Shown here: piece after piece, positions 1-13,384 of the stretch
Layout: each line of letters opens with the position of its first letter
Numbering within the stretch: position 1 is the first letter of the stretch
Source: Dryococelus australis
Lineage: Eukaryota; Arthropoda; Insecta; Phasmatodea; Phasmatidae
NCBI GenBank assembly: GCA_029891345.1
Contig: CM057002.1
Span: forward strand, 22,368,795 to 22,432,794
DNA length: 64,000 nucleotides
Direction: 5' to 3'
Notes under the pieces: model-generated
Seen by the model: only the letters and a program-made list of their open reading frames with translations
The model's database searches: none
Told to the model about the DNA's origin: nothing
Position numbers and translations under genes: made by a program

Positions 1-182
1 GTCTTCACAAAGATTGGCGCCCAATCTTACGGGCCTAACTATTTTGCACGTAACACTAATAAAATAAAAAGCATACAAAGAGAAGTCTTTAATCTTCTTA
101 AAGTATGTACAGGTGTTTTTTTTAGGTGTAAAAGGTTTTCATAGTCCAATATACGTTTTGCCACATGTAACACTTTTTGTAG

Positions 183-411
183 GTTACAGCACCATTGGTA
201 ATTTAGAGATTCCTGGATCACATGCTACCAGTAGTGAATTGGCAGATTTGATCATAGAACACACTGAAGTCAGCAGGAACCATTTGACTCCAGAGATCAG
301 ACTGCACTTGATCACACCGTCTTGCAAGTTGTGGACTGCTGCAGCCAACGCTGTGCCCTTCACCGACCCCTTCTGGGCTTTCTACTGGCCCGGCGGCCAA
401 GCAGTCAGTAG
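183..411 (+). CDS. ETFBKMT: ETFBKMT first visible exon
   Basis: Encodes the N-terminal helical part with TPSCKLW and FYWPGGQAVS. The donor is AG|GTATGG after 411 (phase 2). The left border is uncertain: the frame is open back to 113, but there is no convincing homology before about 210, and an acceptor TAG lies at 180-182. Confidence 0.85.
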
Positions 412-3400
412 GTATGGCTCTACATCTCACTTCAAACATACCTGTGAAAGTTACATTCTTACATCCTTTTCTTACTCTCATCTAGTGAGCAGATATGCTT
501 TCCAACCACTGATTTTCTGGTTCCCATGCTCTTCTTCCCCTTGGCTGGTTTTAGTGAGTGAGTGTGGGCGGCTCTCAACAGAGGTCTTGAAAGCCATATG
601 AGGGTGAAGCGAGGTGTGTATTGAGTGGTGTCGGAATGCAAGGGGGGGGGAAGGGAGATTCCTGAGAAAATCTGCTGACCAGCGGCATCGTCTGGCACTT
701 TTCCCACATGCCAAACTCCAAGGGGGACCCCGACTGAAATGGAACCCGGTTAATCTTTGTTGGAGGCGAGTTAATTATGTAATTGGTCCTTGTGACTCTT
801 TTACCTTAAGACATCAACTTACTTTAAGGTTGTACACATAAATGCCTTCCTTGTCTTCATAATTTTGTATTTGCCCAGCTTTTGCCTCAAAACTTTGCAC
901 AAAAGTCCATGGTCGAAATCTATTGCAGGTTGTCATGTAATAATCACACAGAGTTACACCACTTGTGCAGGTACATTCTGGATCATCCACTTATGGTGCG
1001 AGGAGCTAGAATCCTGGATGTTGGCAGTGGTAGTGGGGCATGTGCCATAGCTGCCGCAATGTCTGGCGCAAGTCACGTCACTGCTAATGACATAGATCCA
1101 GGTGAAGTAGTTGCTTGCATCACCACACTTGTTGTAATAAGTGCCAGATATTTTAGAGATTGAGCACGTCACAATAAAGAGGAATGTCCGTGACAATTCC
1201 CGGACTCCATTTGACAGGGCATGAAGGTTGGGGGTGTAATAAAGCAAAATAAAGCCTATCACATTATGTAAATAATAACGGGATAATTTTTTCTGTGGTG
1301 ACCACTTTTCCCTCGCATCCCTCCATATTTTAAAAGCTATTCGCTACTGCACATGAGAGTACATTACACCCATTTCTGCTTTCATAATAACTTTACATGG
1401 ATGTATTAATCTCATTTGCAAAAAAAAATTGATCACCCTGAAGGTGCCATTGCAGGTGTACATAAATGGGTATAGAGACAGGACATGGTAGTCTGTAAAC
1501 AGAAAACATCAAAATATTGTACCACACCAAGCATGTATTAAGCAGGGGACCAAAACTATCAGGATGCAGTTAATACGGCATTGGACCACCCATAGCACAG
1601 AGATAGGTGGCGATACGGTCGGACATGGAGTTATGAAAGAGAGTTTTCAAGTTGCACCGGAGAGAGTAGCTCACATGGTCACAGAATTTACTGGAAATAT
1701 TTCCGCGCCATCAGGGTTTCTTCAATCACCACCAGCGTGGTACGGGAATTGTAGGAAATAGCACCCCAAACTATGACACCTCTTGTTGGGGTGTTGTGGT
1801 GCTATAAAAAAGTGTGGGTCATGGTGCTGGGCATCAAGTCTCCAGACTAGAATTTGACTGTTGTTTGTATTCAATCAGAAAACCATGATTGGTCACTGAT
1901 CACGCGTCGCCAATCCAAAATTTGACATTCTACTCATTCCAACAGAATGTCATACATGCTCAGCGATGCTCAGGTTGTAATGGTAGACATAAGGGACTCC
2001 ACGACAACAATCCCACTCTGCTAGGTGCTTGGATATGGTACTGCTGGATACGGTCGTGTCCCCAGCCATCGTGGCATGCCCCTGCACGGTACACAGCAAC
2101 GGCCATGGAGTGCTTACAGCCTGTTGCATGATGAAATGATTCTCCCTGCTGGTGGTTCCAACATGAGCCTTCTCATTATGTGTGTGTGTACCTTCCTGTT
2201 CCCACTGCATCGTATACCGTCTCACAATGTAGGCAGAAATAATAAAATGGTGTCCAATGCACCGGAATTACCAACCTGTCTCTTGGGCATCCGGTGATGC
2301 AGCCTCTGTTAAACTCATCCAGCTGGACAAAGGCTTGTTGAATGCACCGTCAGGACATGCTGCTTGATCACTGAACTTGGCTTTGTAGCTCACGCTACTA
2401 CTAAGGCCTGTGTCCTGCAACTATGAATGATGGAGGGACATGTATGCCCCCTAGTGGTACATCTGCGCAAGTAAACCACATTAAACACAAATGGAACACG
2501 TATTGGGCTGTGATGATTCTGTGTGGCAACCTTCGTTGTACGAAGTTATTCGTTCATTGTAATCAATGTGTTACAAATGAGTGTAATATTCCATAGATAC
2601 TTTGAACTTTGAAAAGTAATCAATTTTTGCACTACTGATCTTTTTGCAGGAGTCAATATTTTCCTATCTATCAATATAAGATTTTGTGCTATGTGCTCAG
2701 ATTACCTGCTCCACCACTTCCTCTGTACAACCCCACCACTCTCTTTTTCCCCCTCCATTCTAAGAGATAGCAGTCAACAGTAGAGTTGTTTATAACCATC
2801 TTCCAGGCTAACAGATTATGTGGTGCTCAGTATGTATACATTCTGCTGAAACACACACACTATTGCAGGTTGTAGGAGTCATGTGTGCTCGAAAACTGTG
2901 TACTTACAGTTACACCAACCTGTTGTTCTCCAACCTACCCCGCCTCCTTCTGCAAGGTAGGGTTGGCACGGATAAAAAGAGGCAGTCTTAATACATTGAC
3001 ACCCCTAACTCAACTGTCATACACTAAATTGTGACACTCATATGTGCAGTGCATGTAATTTTCCTGCCAGAAAGATGCACACATTATTCCTGCCCAGCTT
3101 GGAGAAGGAATGAAGTGGGATGGAATATAGCTGGAGAAATAAATGATGGAATACTGTATACAAGACCTGCTCTAGAATGAATTCACAATCAGTTCACACT
3201 TTCAATAAACTCCAGATTCTGTTTCCAATCTGTGCTTATGGAACTTCATCCGACACGTTCTTTTGGACTCACACGTCATGAGTAAAATCAATTCAAACAC
3301 AAATTTATGTATGGCTGTATAGTTTCATTTATTATTAAACAGAAACAAAAGTTTATAAATGAAGAAGGAATTAGACAAGAATGTGAAATGTTAAATTACT

Positions 3401-5831
3401 TCTGGAGTAGTCTTTTTAAGTACCAGCTATTAATGTGATGCATGCCATGTCCCTCAGCTATAATGTACCCTTTACTGGGGATGACTCACGCCCTAAATGC
3501 AGCAGCCACCCATCCTCGACTCCAATGCCAGCGGCAGTGCACTAGGAGTTCACTCCATCTTCTGTGCCATGTCCAAGGCACCGCCAGAGTTGGGTGGCCC
3601 TCCAACTTCCATGCTCTCAAGAGGTAACTTTTGAGGGTGTGAAAATTCGAGCTTATGTCCCAGTGCATGAAGTGAGAGAGTGTGAATTAACGGGCAATTT
3701 AGTTTTTGGGCCACAACTTACTCTTGATCATTTACACAGAGCAATAAATTATCAAATGTAATTTAGCATGGCTGCCCTACACCCCTCCTGTGGAATAGAC
3801 TTGTCCACCGCCAGTCACCTGCTGCCACCCTAAAAGGTTACAAATTCAGTGGCAAATTAGATTAATTTTTGCTAATTGTTAGTGCAAAGGGCTACAACAA
3901 CTGACTGAGAAAGATGGCACCATTATAATAAAAAATTTGTTTTCTGAAGAGTTACTGTGCCAACGTAGTTATGTTAATAATATTAGTTGCTCTCGGAATT
4001 AAGTGTAAAGTGTTTCCATTTACGGTAATTTGTTATTAAGGGAAGTGTTGTTTGTGCTCTATTTTCTCCTTTCTCAAGTGTATTGGTATTTCCTTGCACT
4101 CGTAGTACGAACTATTAGCTGGGGTCTAGCAGGTCGTGCCATGTTGAATCGGTCTTGTCAATGCGCATGTTGGGGTGGATATGTCTCGTACCCCAATAGC
4201 AGTAACTTATTTGTACCGGGATGTTCTTTTTGTTTCGCCCGGAAACTGTGCCACCCCCAAACTCACCAGCTTATTCGCACCAGGAATTTCGTTACCTTAA
4301 TTTTCCATGTAGGCCACGTGCCTGACTTTGTATGAGTGTAGACAGGTGATGTGCAATAACCAACACACCAGTGTGTGCACCTTGTATGAGGGTCTTTTGT
4401 GAGTAAAATCCAGTGTTTACAATGGTGTTTTTTATTTCACAACCGGCCACATAAATCACTTTCCTTATGCAATCATGAAATATTGTTATTTTAGGCTTGT
4501 GAGATGGCCCACAAAATAATCTCACCCAACACACCCACTACACAGGTATTACTATAACCGCTTCTACATCATTGTGTCAGCGGGATTAACTCAGGACAAG
4601 CCACACAGGCCTTTGGCCCACTTGCTCTATCCAAGCTGGCACCCATCGTATATTTCTCTCTACGTAACCAGAAACCCAACAATCGTAAGTCTATCTTGTC
4701 CCTCTTCCACACTCGTGATGTCACAACAGCCCATCATATGTTTGATAATTGTTTAGCTCATGCAGTGCAGTATGTCACATCCATTATAAAATACTAATTT
4801 GTAACTCTGGAAGCCACACATTGAGAAGTGCAATATTAATTGTTAAAACTGGAGATACAAAATTCTGGTAGCTCGTAAAAATTGATTCCAGAATCTGTTA
4901 ATTAAATGTGCGTCAACCTAACTGTAAGAGTGATAATCTGCAGTAGCAGTTTGTGCATATTAGGATGGAAAAGCAGGCTGTCCTTTCCAAGAAAAAGCAA
5001 TTGTTTCTGTTGCCATCTGATGGTGGTTAAGGAGGGGGGGGGGGGGGGCGCATTGATGAAGTCACTATACCATGGTGATATCCACTGCACTACCTAAATG
5101 AGGATTCCATATAAAAAATTTTGAAGCCTGTGGCACCTGAAAAAAACCAGCAGCCTAAGTGTGACCATTGTGTAATGCCGTTTCTAGTCAGCGGTCGTGT
5201 GGAAGCTCTAAAACCTTGTCATTTCTTTTATTCATGCATCATTCTCAACACGTTTTACTTTATTTGTACCTTAGCAGTTATTGTCACCTCCCTTGTTCAT
5301 TGGAGCTTTGTTTTTTGCCTCCATCATGTTTGTAGGCATAATCCAATCACCTTTCTGGATATAACAGTATCATCTCATTTTTATATATTTTTTATAAGCT
5401 CATTCAAATCCTGTATTGCTTTCACTGCGTGCTATGCAGGGTAATTCCTTTTCTTCTGGAAGTATTAAAGTATCACATTTGTTTTTCTCTGTCTAGTTGC
5501 TGGAGTGTCCTGTTTGCTGAATGCTCGGCTCAATGGCGTCAACATTGACATCAGCACAGATAATTTAGTGGATAACGATTGCCACACAAGTGCCTGGGAC
5601 TGTGTTTTGTTGGGGGACATGTTTTACGATGAGGAGTTTGCCAGCAGGTTACTGGCATGGATCAAGACTAGAAGAGGATATGTTTGTCTCCTTGTAGGGG
5701 ATCCTGGACGGTTACCTCTTGTTGACGCTTGTAAAAACTTCACGTGCATTGCAGAATATGCTCTTCCAGAGAATGTGTGCAGGGAAAATAATGGCTTCCG
5801 AAATGCATGTGTCTGGCAGCTTCGTAGTTGA
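183..5831 (+). CDS. ETFBKMT: ETF-beta lysine methyltransferase (METTL20), exons joined
   Basis: Join 183..411, 971..1101, 5497..5831. Known role of the family: a class I SAM-dependent methyltransferase of the mitochondrial matrix that trimethylates lysines of the electron transfer flavoprotein beta subunit. Seen here: LTPEIRLHLITPSCKLW and DPFWAFYWPGGQA in the first exon; motif I DVGSGSGACAIAA and NDIDP in the second; DCVLLGDMFYDEE, GDPGR and REENNGF-like ENNGF in the third, in the same order as the vertebrate protein. Introns are GT-AG with phases 2 and 1, and the joined frame stays open to TGA at 5829-5831. About 231 residues are visible, against about 262 in human, so the N-terminus with the mitochondrial presequence is missing. 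It probably lies upstream of the window. The 183 border is the best acceptor guess (TAG at 180-182); 190 is an alternative. Intron 2 is 4.4 kb. Confidence 0.92.
565..775 (-). repeat. tRNA-derived SINE copy 1 (degenerate)
   Basis: On the minus strand, the same body as the copies at 13590 and 15037: a tail rich in TGAGGGTGAA-like text, then a GGAGATTCCTGAGAAAA block, CAGCGGCATC, and a decayed B-box complement near 740-755 (AACCCGG). It lies in intron 1 of ETFBKMT. Confidence 0.6.
971..1101 (+). CDS. ETFBKMT: ETFBKMT exon with SAM-binding motif I
   Basis: The acceptor is TTGTGCAG|GTACATT and the donor is CCAG|GTGAAG. The exon holds the glycine-rich SAM loop DVGSGSGA and the acidic NDIDP that ends strand 2 of the Rossmann fold. 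It is 131 nt long and both junctions restore the frame. Confidence 0.93.
1102..5496. other. ETFBKMT intron 2; no further gene seen
   Basis: A 4.4-kb intron. No coding homology was recognised. 1560-2300 is less AT-rich and looks like an old unclassified interspersed repeat. A 15-G run lies at 5034-5048. 3440-3770 is GC-rich non-coding text of unknown origin. Confidence 0.5.
5497..5831 (+). CDS. ETFBKMT: ETFBKMT last coding exon
   Basis: The acceptor is CTGTCTAG|TTGCTGG, giving DP-VAGVSC across the junction. Holds LGDMFYDEE (the substrate-side post-motif of the METTL20 group), LLVGDPGR and the C-terminal ENNG...VWQL. The stop is TGA at 5829-5831. Confidence 0.93.
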
Positions 5832-6029
5832 AACCATGCATATAACTATTTGTACCATTACATTTTAATTTAGTTTTGAAATATGTACATGTAAACTTTT
5901 AAAATACAGTATTCAGTATTATCAAACTATTTCAAAAGAAAACAGTGCACAGAGTTAGATTAACTAATTTTTTTAACATTGCAAATTGCTGAGTAACTGA
6001 TGCATGGCTAATTGAATATGTACTTTTAG

Positions 6030-6035
6030 AATAAA
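6030..6035 (+). promoter_or_regulatory. AATAAA polyadenylation signal, probably of ETFBKMT
   Basis: First canonical AATAAA downstream of the ETFBKMT stop, 199 nt after it. It gives a short, plausible 3' UTR. Confidence 0.5.
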
Positions 6036-6368
6036 CTTTTAAAAAGTTACAACCTACAATTGTACACACTTCAACGTAAACACTCGCTGGAAAATCCACC
6101 ACAAATTATTTAAAAAATACCATCTTTGTGAAATTTTCAGAGATAGAAAAATATTTCTGTGATGTCATCAACGTACAATATCATTACTTCTGTGGCAGTG
6201 TTATTTATTAAGGTGGAATAATAAACAGTGGGAGAAAAAACTTAACATTACTTTCAAAAGTGCCGAATTCCCACTTTTATGATCCATCATGTATACAGTA
6301 GCACACTGTAACTTGCAGTTTAATTCAGCCTACTAGTTATATGGTAGACTGTGGGAGGATGAATGTTT

Positions 6369-8056
6369 AGGGTGTCTACCAACCCTGGATAACCTGGAAA
6401 AATCAGGGAATTTTAGTTAACAGAAGTTGGCAGCAAGTTGTTACGTGGGTGTGTGCGATAACCTATACTGTTTTCTCAGTGAAAATATGGGAGGTGTTTT
6501 TGAAGCGACTGTGTCACTATTCCGTCTTTTGTTAATATTCACAGTCATTCATGGAATGTAAATTTAAAAATTGGTCTTAAACTGCCATGAAACAACTCTG
6601 AAGCATTCGCCAATTATCTGGTAACCCTATGGTGATTGAGTTAACCTCGTCATGTGAGCAAGTTAACTCTATCAGGTTAGTTTTCGCAAATGCCTGTTTA
6701 TGTATGTTTCAGTAGTGTACAGAAATTTGATCCCAGGGTGACTAAACGGTAAATTATAAGTTTTTTGAGACATTGTTACTATTTGTTTAAGAATGTACCT
6801 GCAGGAAGGGCAGATTACATTTAAATCACAGGGTTGGAGTTTTTCTCCAGAAAGTTTTGTGCAATCAAATGACTAGGAAATGTGAAAGTTGCTGAACGTG
6901 CCATGAAAATCTTGCCTCACCTTAAAAAATTTGTTAAAGAAGTGTCTTTTTCTTGTGGAGTAAAATTCACTTTCTTCTGCTCTTTGGCATCAGAGCTGGA
7001 ATAGTTTCTTACAATATTTCAAAGTGAAGCACCCATGGCGTCTTTTCTGTATGATTCACTGGAAGACATTTTATTAGCCCTGGTGGAAAAAAATTTGTGA
7101 AATCAGAGGTACTGCAGAGCTTTAAGGAAAAATGGAATGTGTCTCGATTAGATTCAGATCCGCAGGAAAACTTACTGACAGCATATAACATTAGGTTAGG
7201 TTATGCAGTATGCCATCGCCATGTCATCAAGAAAGAAAAGAAGCCAGAAAAGGCTGTCATGCTATTAAAAATTGATGTTCAGAGATGTCTTAAAGGTGAT
7301 TGTAATAAAACTTCAAGACAAGAGTCCCCTGAAGTACAATCTCTCTAAGAGAATTTCCTGCTCGCGTCCATCTGTGGCTTTAAATACACATCTGAGTAAT
7401 CAGTGCTTGAAGTTGTTTATAACCGTGTGTGTCAAATAGTGTGACAAGTGACTTTTTTGTATCTTTATTAATGATTTTTCTTTGTGTAATGTTTCTTTTT
7501 CTTTCTAGCCCGATATGTGTTTTGTTGCCAAAGTTCTGTTCAGCATATTTTTATTGTCATTGTTAACTTCATATAATTGTTGAGATTGGTATTACTAGGT
7601 ATGGCAAAATTATTTTTGGCGTGTATTATTTTTGTAGTGCACTTACGAGACAGTATTTTGAAATGTATTGTAATATTTTTCCATATTCAAATTGGCTTCA
7701 TATAAACATCGCAAAATTAGTCTGACATGCTTACATTGTAAAGTAAGCTGATGTACATATTACTCTTTTGGTCGTATTTGAATGAGTGACCTTATTTTTG
7801 GCAAGATTTTTGTAGTTACGTATTATTAGGGTATTGTATTCTTTTTAAAGTGTGTACTAATATTATTAAGTAAAACACATTTGTTATTGTACATCTCTGT
7901 TGCTAATTATAATTTTTCACCAATATAATATGTGCAATTTTTACAGTCTGGTGGAATTACGTAAGTGTTTAAAAAAATCTGGTAAAATATATTTGTAGTC
8001 CTGGAAAACTTGGCAAAAGTCAGGGAATTTTGTTTCTTAGATCTGGTAGACACCCT
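6369..8056. mobile_element. Non-autonomous hAT-like DNA transposon, 1,688 bp
   Basis: Both ends carry the 13-bp inverted repeat AGGGTGTCTACCA. The flanks are a perfect 8-bp duplication GAATGTTT (6361-6368 and 8057-8064), the target size of hAT elements. Inside each end, in the same orientation, sits a CCTGGAAAA...TCAGGGAATTTT block. No hAT transposase motif was recognised; the longest internal frame (7097-7348) has no clear family, so the element is probably mobilised in trans. A related end fragment lies near 22790-22880. Confidence 0.85.
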
Positions 8057-8064
8057 GAATGTTT

Positions 8065-11000
8065 CACACAATGGTAGTCTTGTTTCTGATAACCCGTTGT
8101 CAACAAAAAAATTCAGTCATTCATGCCTATATCAAATGACAAAATGTAAAGCATAAAATTAAGCAACCAATTTGCATGCAAGTCTAGCACACCTCACTTC
8201 TTAAAAGTGCACACGGCCAACCAAATTTTAATACAGTATGTCAAGTGCAAAATTTACCCCCCATACACGAAATGGACAATACCCAACAGTACAGCCAATA
8301 TGGAATTTTTTGCAGTATGCTCGATCAGACACAAGACCCGTTCCCTGAGCTTCGCGCAGCCATTCAGCAAATGGGAATGCCCACATCAAAAGAACCATCA
8401 TACCTTTTGGCTTCTGTATGCTTACCTTTTCTGTCTGTGGTATGTATTTAGGTCTTGCCAAGAGTTAGTTGCCAAGTTACCTCGTCACTTGCCCAGACCA
8501 ACCACAACTTTAAAATAAGGCCTTCAACTAAATTCTGTGAGATCTATGTAGCTAATATCACATAATCGTTACTCCAACCGTATATGAAAGCAACGTATTT
8601 GTGAATAAGTTTACTGGTAAGGCAAAGCTTGTTTCTTTAAAAAAAACTTCTCAAAACATCATTAATATAAATAATTAAACTAGATTTCTAGTGAAATTAT
8701 GATGTAAAATCTTATTTAGGTAATATTTTCACACTACAATTTAAGGCTAATTTACTGTGCAAGATTAATCTTTTCCCTCCTGGAAAAAAAATAACATTTA
8801 TTGACAAATTTATAATTACATGTGATTTGACTAGATGTCACTATGGTATTAGTTACAATTTTTCACAGCTAAATGTTCACATTATTCACAGGCTAAAAAT
8901 TAAATTAAAAAAGCACTGAAAGAATATTTACATACAAAATACACTTAATGTGCCCATAGCTTCAAAAATGTATACAAGTAGCAAATTTTAAACAAGCAGC
9001 ACTTATATACAGTTATCAATAAATGTGCAATTGCTATCATTATATGAGGGAGCAAAATAGTATCCTTACAATATCATAAATCAACAGAGATTTCTCCATT
9101 ACCATTTACTGTTAAATTCTTGCTGTCAGAATAGTTTTGTAACAAAACAGAATCCTAGTATCCCAAAAATCACAGTACATATAAATCAAATCCTGCACTT
9201 TTAAGTAGTAGGCTCATTGCTATTTCATGCATGTAGCCTGTTGAGTACACTGTGGCACTATGTTGACAGCAGTAAATTACACTCCAAGCATCAGCCACAA
9301 AAATGCACTACATCAGCAGACTGTGCATGAAAATTACAAGTCCACATGCCAGTATGTGCTTTCCAGACACTGATAAATTATTACACAGATACATAATAGT
9401 AGTGAGACTGTAAAACAGAAGATCCTTGTGGTCATACCACCACGCAGCACCTCAATTGTGAGAACTTGCAGGTTGGTACTTGTGAGTATTGATACACACA
9501 AATAGTCAAACCACACATTTTCATGCACAGATGAATGATATAGGGAGGTATTCATAGTCAAGTCTCAAAGCTGAGCTGAAGGCAGTCTTGGTCCAGACCA
9601 TCTTATTTCTCAAGTCAGTGTTATTTCTGCACCAAATTTCATTGTCTACAAACAAGACAACCTTAGTGATGGCGGCGTGCATAAGGCATAGCTTACATTT
9701 TACCACGTCCGGCTTGTTCAAGCATGAGCTTAAGGCATGGTACAAAGGCTCTAATTAAAATGAAACATGGCAGCTAGACATAAAATACAAATAAATACAC
9801 ATTTTTTGTCACCATGGCGTAATGTCTGTGGGATATTATATGCAAATTGAAAAAGAATTCCATATGATACATAATTATTGCAAATACATAAAAACATTGT
9901 TATAAACAAACAAAGTGATGCTAATTTCTCAGGAAAATGTTGCGGATGAGTGTATTGTCCATTTCATGTAAGTGGGGTAAATTTTGACAGTTCTAGAAAA
10001 GTAGCACCAGTCACAATGTATCCTTCCACTACAGCTGTTTTGTCACTGAAGGAAAAGACGTTTGCAAACAAATGTTTTGAGTCCAATGCACACTTGCATT
10101 TTCCTCCTCCCTCGTGTTTCATGTAATGGCAGGCACTGAAAATCTGATGGTAGCTAACTTCCGTCCAGTAATTAATGTAGGATATAGCTAGGTTGGCATT
10201 CCAACTTGTTTTATTTTTGTAATTACCAAGTTAAATTTGTTGGGGTTCTGTTTATTTATTTTTAAAGAAAAAGCAAGCTGTGTTTAGTTTGGGAAGAGTG
10301 AGGGGGGAGATTTAGTTTAACGTCTTCTCACGAGACAACATTGTTTTGATGTTCTTACGAGAATGTAGCATTTTAAGTTGAATATTGTTTTGATGGAGTA
10401 ATGAAAAATTTTGCCCGTATGGAAATAAGATTTAAATTATTTAACTTCTACAATTTTAACTTTAATGAAAAATCAAAACGTGATACATATGTCGCTGTTT
10501 ATATTCGTGCAGGCAGCAATACATACACGCACACACTTCGACCAAAGTTAACCGTACACTCGTTGAATTTACTATATACACAAATATACAAATATTATTC
10601 ACTCACTACAAAAGTGTGGAAAGTGCTTTTTCAGGCCACGTGCATCTAAATAATTGTGTAAAAAATAAAAAAAGCCAAAATTTACTGTTGGTAAAATTTG
10701 TAGCTTCTTGAACATGTGTTTTTTATTACAATACTTGCGAAGTTTACTTAACTAAAATCAAGTTTTGTTCATCACTAGCATTAAATAATTTATTTGCAGA
10801 ATCATTCATAAAAATAAACACTGCGCACTTTTCCCGATGCAAACAAACTTAAACTTATAACCGTAAATTAAATTTTATGTCGCTTCATTGTGGAAGGCGG
10901 TAAGGAAAATGGCAGAAGGGACACGGTAAACACGTGACGATTAATATTACATTTCACTCAAGAAAACGCACAATGGTACCTACAACCAACTATGTTTGAA

Positions 11001-11555
11001 AAAAGCAACTAAAAAATTAATTAACTACAGATTAAATACTCCGACAACTCCCACAAGATACGTATTCGTATAATAAACACAATGAGAAAAAAAGCACACG
11101 CACAACGGATGTTCATCGGTCAGGAAACTGGAAACATAAACATGTGTTTACTGTTCATACGTGTCGACATACACTGTCATAAATGCTAAATATGTTTGTA
11201 AGTCGTCACTAATAGCCAAGAACATGTAATATTGCTTTAAAAACATAATTTAAACCATAAATGTTGTAAATATAATAGAAATTTTACAGTACAACTTTTA
11301 GTTATGAGTAGTATTTTCTTCCAAAGCTATCACAAAAATAGCCAACTTAACAACACGGATCCAGAAGTTCATCAGCTGATACAATACTGTCGAACAAGAG
11401 CATTTACTGTTGACATAGAGTGTAGGTTGTTCACACTGTCTGTCAGATTTTACCTCACTTATATGAAACGGACAATAATAGGAGATTATAAGGAAAACTG
11501 TGCAAATAAAATATGGTTTCTTTACACGAGCAGGCATAATTTTTTTGCCATCTTA
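8065..11555. other. Intergenic, no gene recognised
   Basis: AT-rich sequence with only short, low-complexity frames on both strands. No protein family, RNA gene or clear terminal repeats were recognised. Confidence 0.45.
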
Positions 11556-11557
11556 AG

Positions 11558-12006
11558 ATTTTTTTGTGAAACAGTTGTTTGCACAAATATGAGTATCTTG
11601 GTAAATACATGTTCTGCAAATACGACTTTTTGTCAGAAAAGAAACAAAAAAAAATAAAATTTATGCCTTTTACTTTTGTCACATTAAGTGTATTCTTGGA
11701 GAAAAAATGTGTGAAAATGGCCAAATATCAAATTTTTAAAGCTCGCCTATGTAGTTCCCTTAAGCAGCAAGAGAAAAGTACAAAGATATGGGCGTAGTTT
11801 AATCTGTGGTCTTTCATTATGCGTAATAAAACCCCTATGTTGCAGATTTAATTTGCACAGTATAGCGTTACAACAGAAACACTGCATGCCTTGCGCGTAG
11901 GAGTGATAAAGCGTTAGAAGTGCGCATTAAGTGTTGCCCGTACCGCTCTCTTTTTTCTCGACCTTGGGCACGGAGTTTCCACAGGGGTCCATCCCACTCT
12001 TAAGCA
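11558..12006 (+). repeat. Interspersed repeat family R1, copy 1
   Basis: About 450 bp matching, with substitutions and indels, the reverse complement of 41030-41480. Landmarks are GTTGTTTGCACAAATATGAG near 11574, GGAGAAAAAATGTGTGAAAATGG near 11697, CTCTTTTTTCTCGACCTTGG near 11948 and GTCCATCCCACTCTTAAG at the right. Non-coding; the class is uncertain. Confidence 0.65.
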
Positions 12007-13320
12007 AGGTCTCAATGACTATGAAACGTGGTTCAAAATTGTGATCCCAAGCAGCGACTATGCAACAGAAATTTGACAACCTTCATGAAGACCACCCCGA
12101 GACAATTAAGTAATGTTGACGAAATGTGAATACGAACTTAACACACCTAGTAAGATTGTCTTGAAGCTAGTGCTCAAGATATGTTTACAAGTACTGTCCA
12201 TAGTCTATTCATAAATCTCCCCACTTGTATGATGTGTTTGCTTGTTTCCGAAATATATCTTGTATCACAAGCATTTTATACTTCTATTAACATAAAAGTA
12301 TCTTGTTTTTGGTTCACTAAAACTTTTACATATATCTTATCGATAAATTGTAATTTTAATTAATAATTAAAAATGAATAAAACCAGAGAGAAAATAGGTG
12401 TGTTGATAATGCCTAGAAAGAAATGGCTCTCATGTAAAATATAAAACTGGCTGTATGACGCTGCTCAGGGGGCGAGTGATCACACTCAACCTGAGAAAGC
12501 CGGCTCAGCAGAAAAACATTAAAGCTGTGCAGCCACGCATGAACATGTGTCAGCTGACTACTTCCATCCCCCCCCCCCCCCGTGTACAAACCTGCGAGCA
12601 TTTTCAGCAATATTTTCATGCGACATTTCGGGCACTGCAATCTGTTCCTGTCTTCAGGCAGCAACACACAGGGTTCTAATTTTACAAATAAAACAAAACG
12701 AAACTAGCACAAGAACAAACCGTAGTTTTCCCACGACTGACAGAATGTGACGGGAACTGCAATCTGTTCGGTCTTCAGACAGCGACACACAGGCACTTTC
12801 AATGGCCGTTTAACCCCTGAGTAATGGGTGCAGCCACAATAGCATGTAGGTTGACCTTTATTAAATCACAGGTCCTAAGGGAATGCTGAAAAACAGATTG
12901 CCTTCTAGTGAATGTGTGATGGTTAAAAAACCTTTTAGGTTTACTATCGGATAATTTAGACCTTTGAAACTGTACATTTCAGGAATTAGTAGTCCTAAGA
13001 ATGATAAAATTTACAATCATTTTGGCTCCAATGGATGCCATTAATAAACTACCAAGTGTTGTAGCTTTGTTTACTCATTTATGTACCAAGTACAGTGAAG
13101 GAAACAATAAGTGAGCAACAGATCTCCATCAAGACTCTGAAGGCATGCAACTCATCTAGCATATAAATAACATTTTTCTTGAACTATCTCACTGGTCCTA
13201 CAGTTGTGTAACAATGTATCTTGTTCTGTAACTTCAGTATACATTAAGATACTCGCTGAGAGTCTCTATACTATTAATCAAGAGTGAAAGTTTGCGGCGT
13301 CTAATACTTTACGGTCAAAT
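12007..13320. other. Intergenic, no gene recognised
   Basis: No family recognised. A 14-C run at 12568-12581 sits in mildly GC-rich text. Confidence 0.4.
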
Positions 13321-13384
13321 GATGTGAGGAGGAGGGGAGGATCAATAGTGCCTCATGGGGAAGGGAGTGAGTTATGGTTGCTGA

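Noticed and set aside
113..601. A 162-residue single-exon protein
   Set aside because: Only 183-411 matches ETFBKMT; the frame runs on into the intron past a clear GT donor.
7097..7348. Transposase fragment inside the hAT-like element
   Set aside because: No hAT dimerisation or BED motif visible in the 83 residues.
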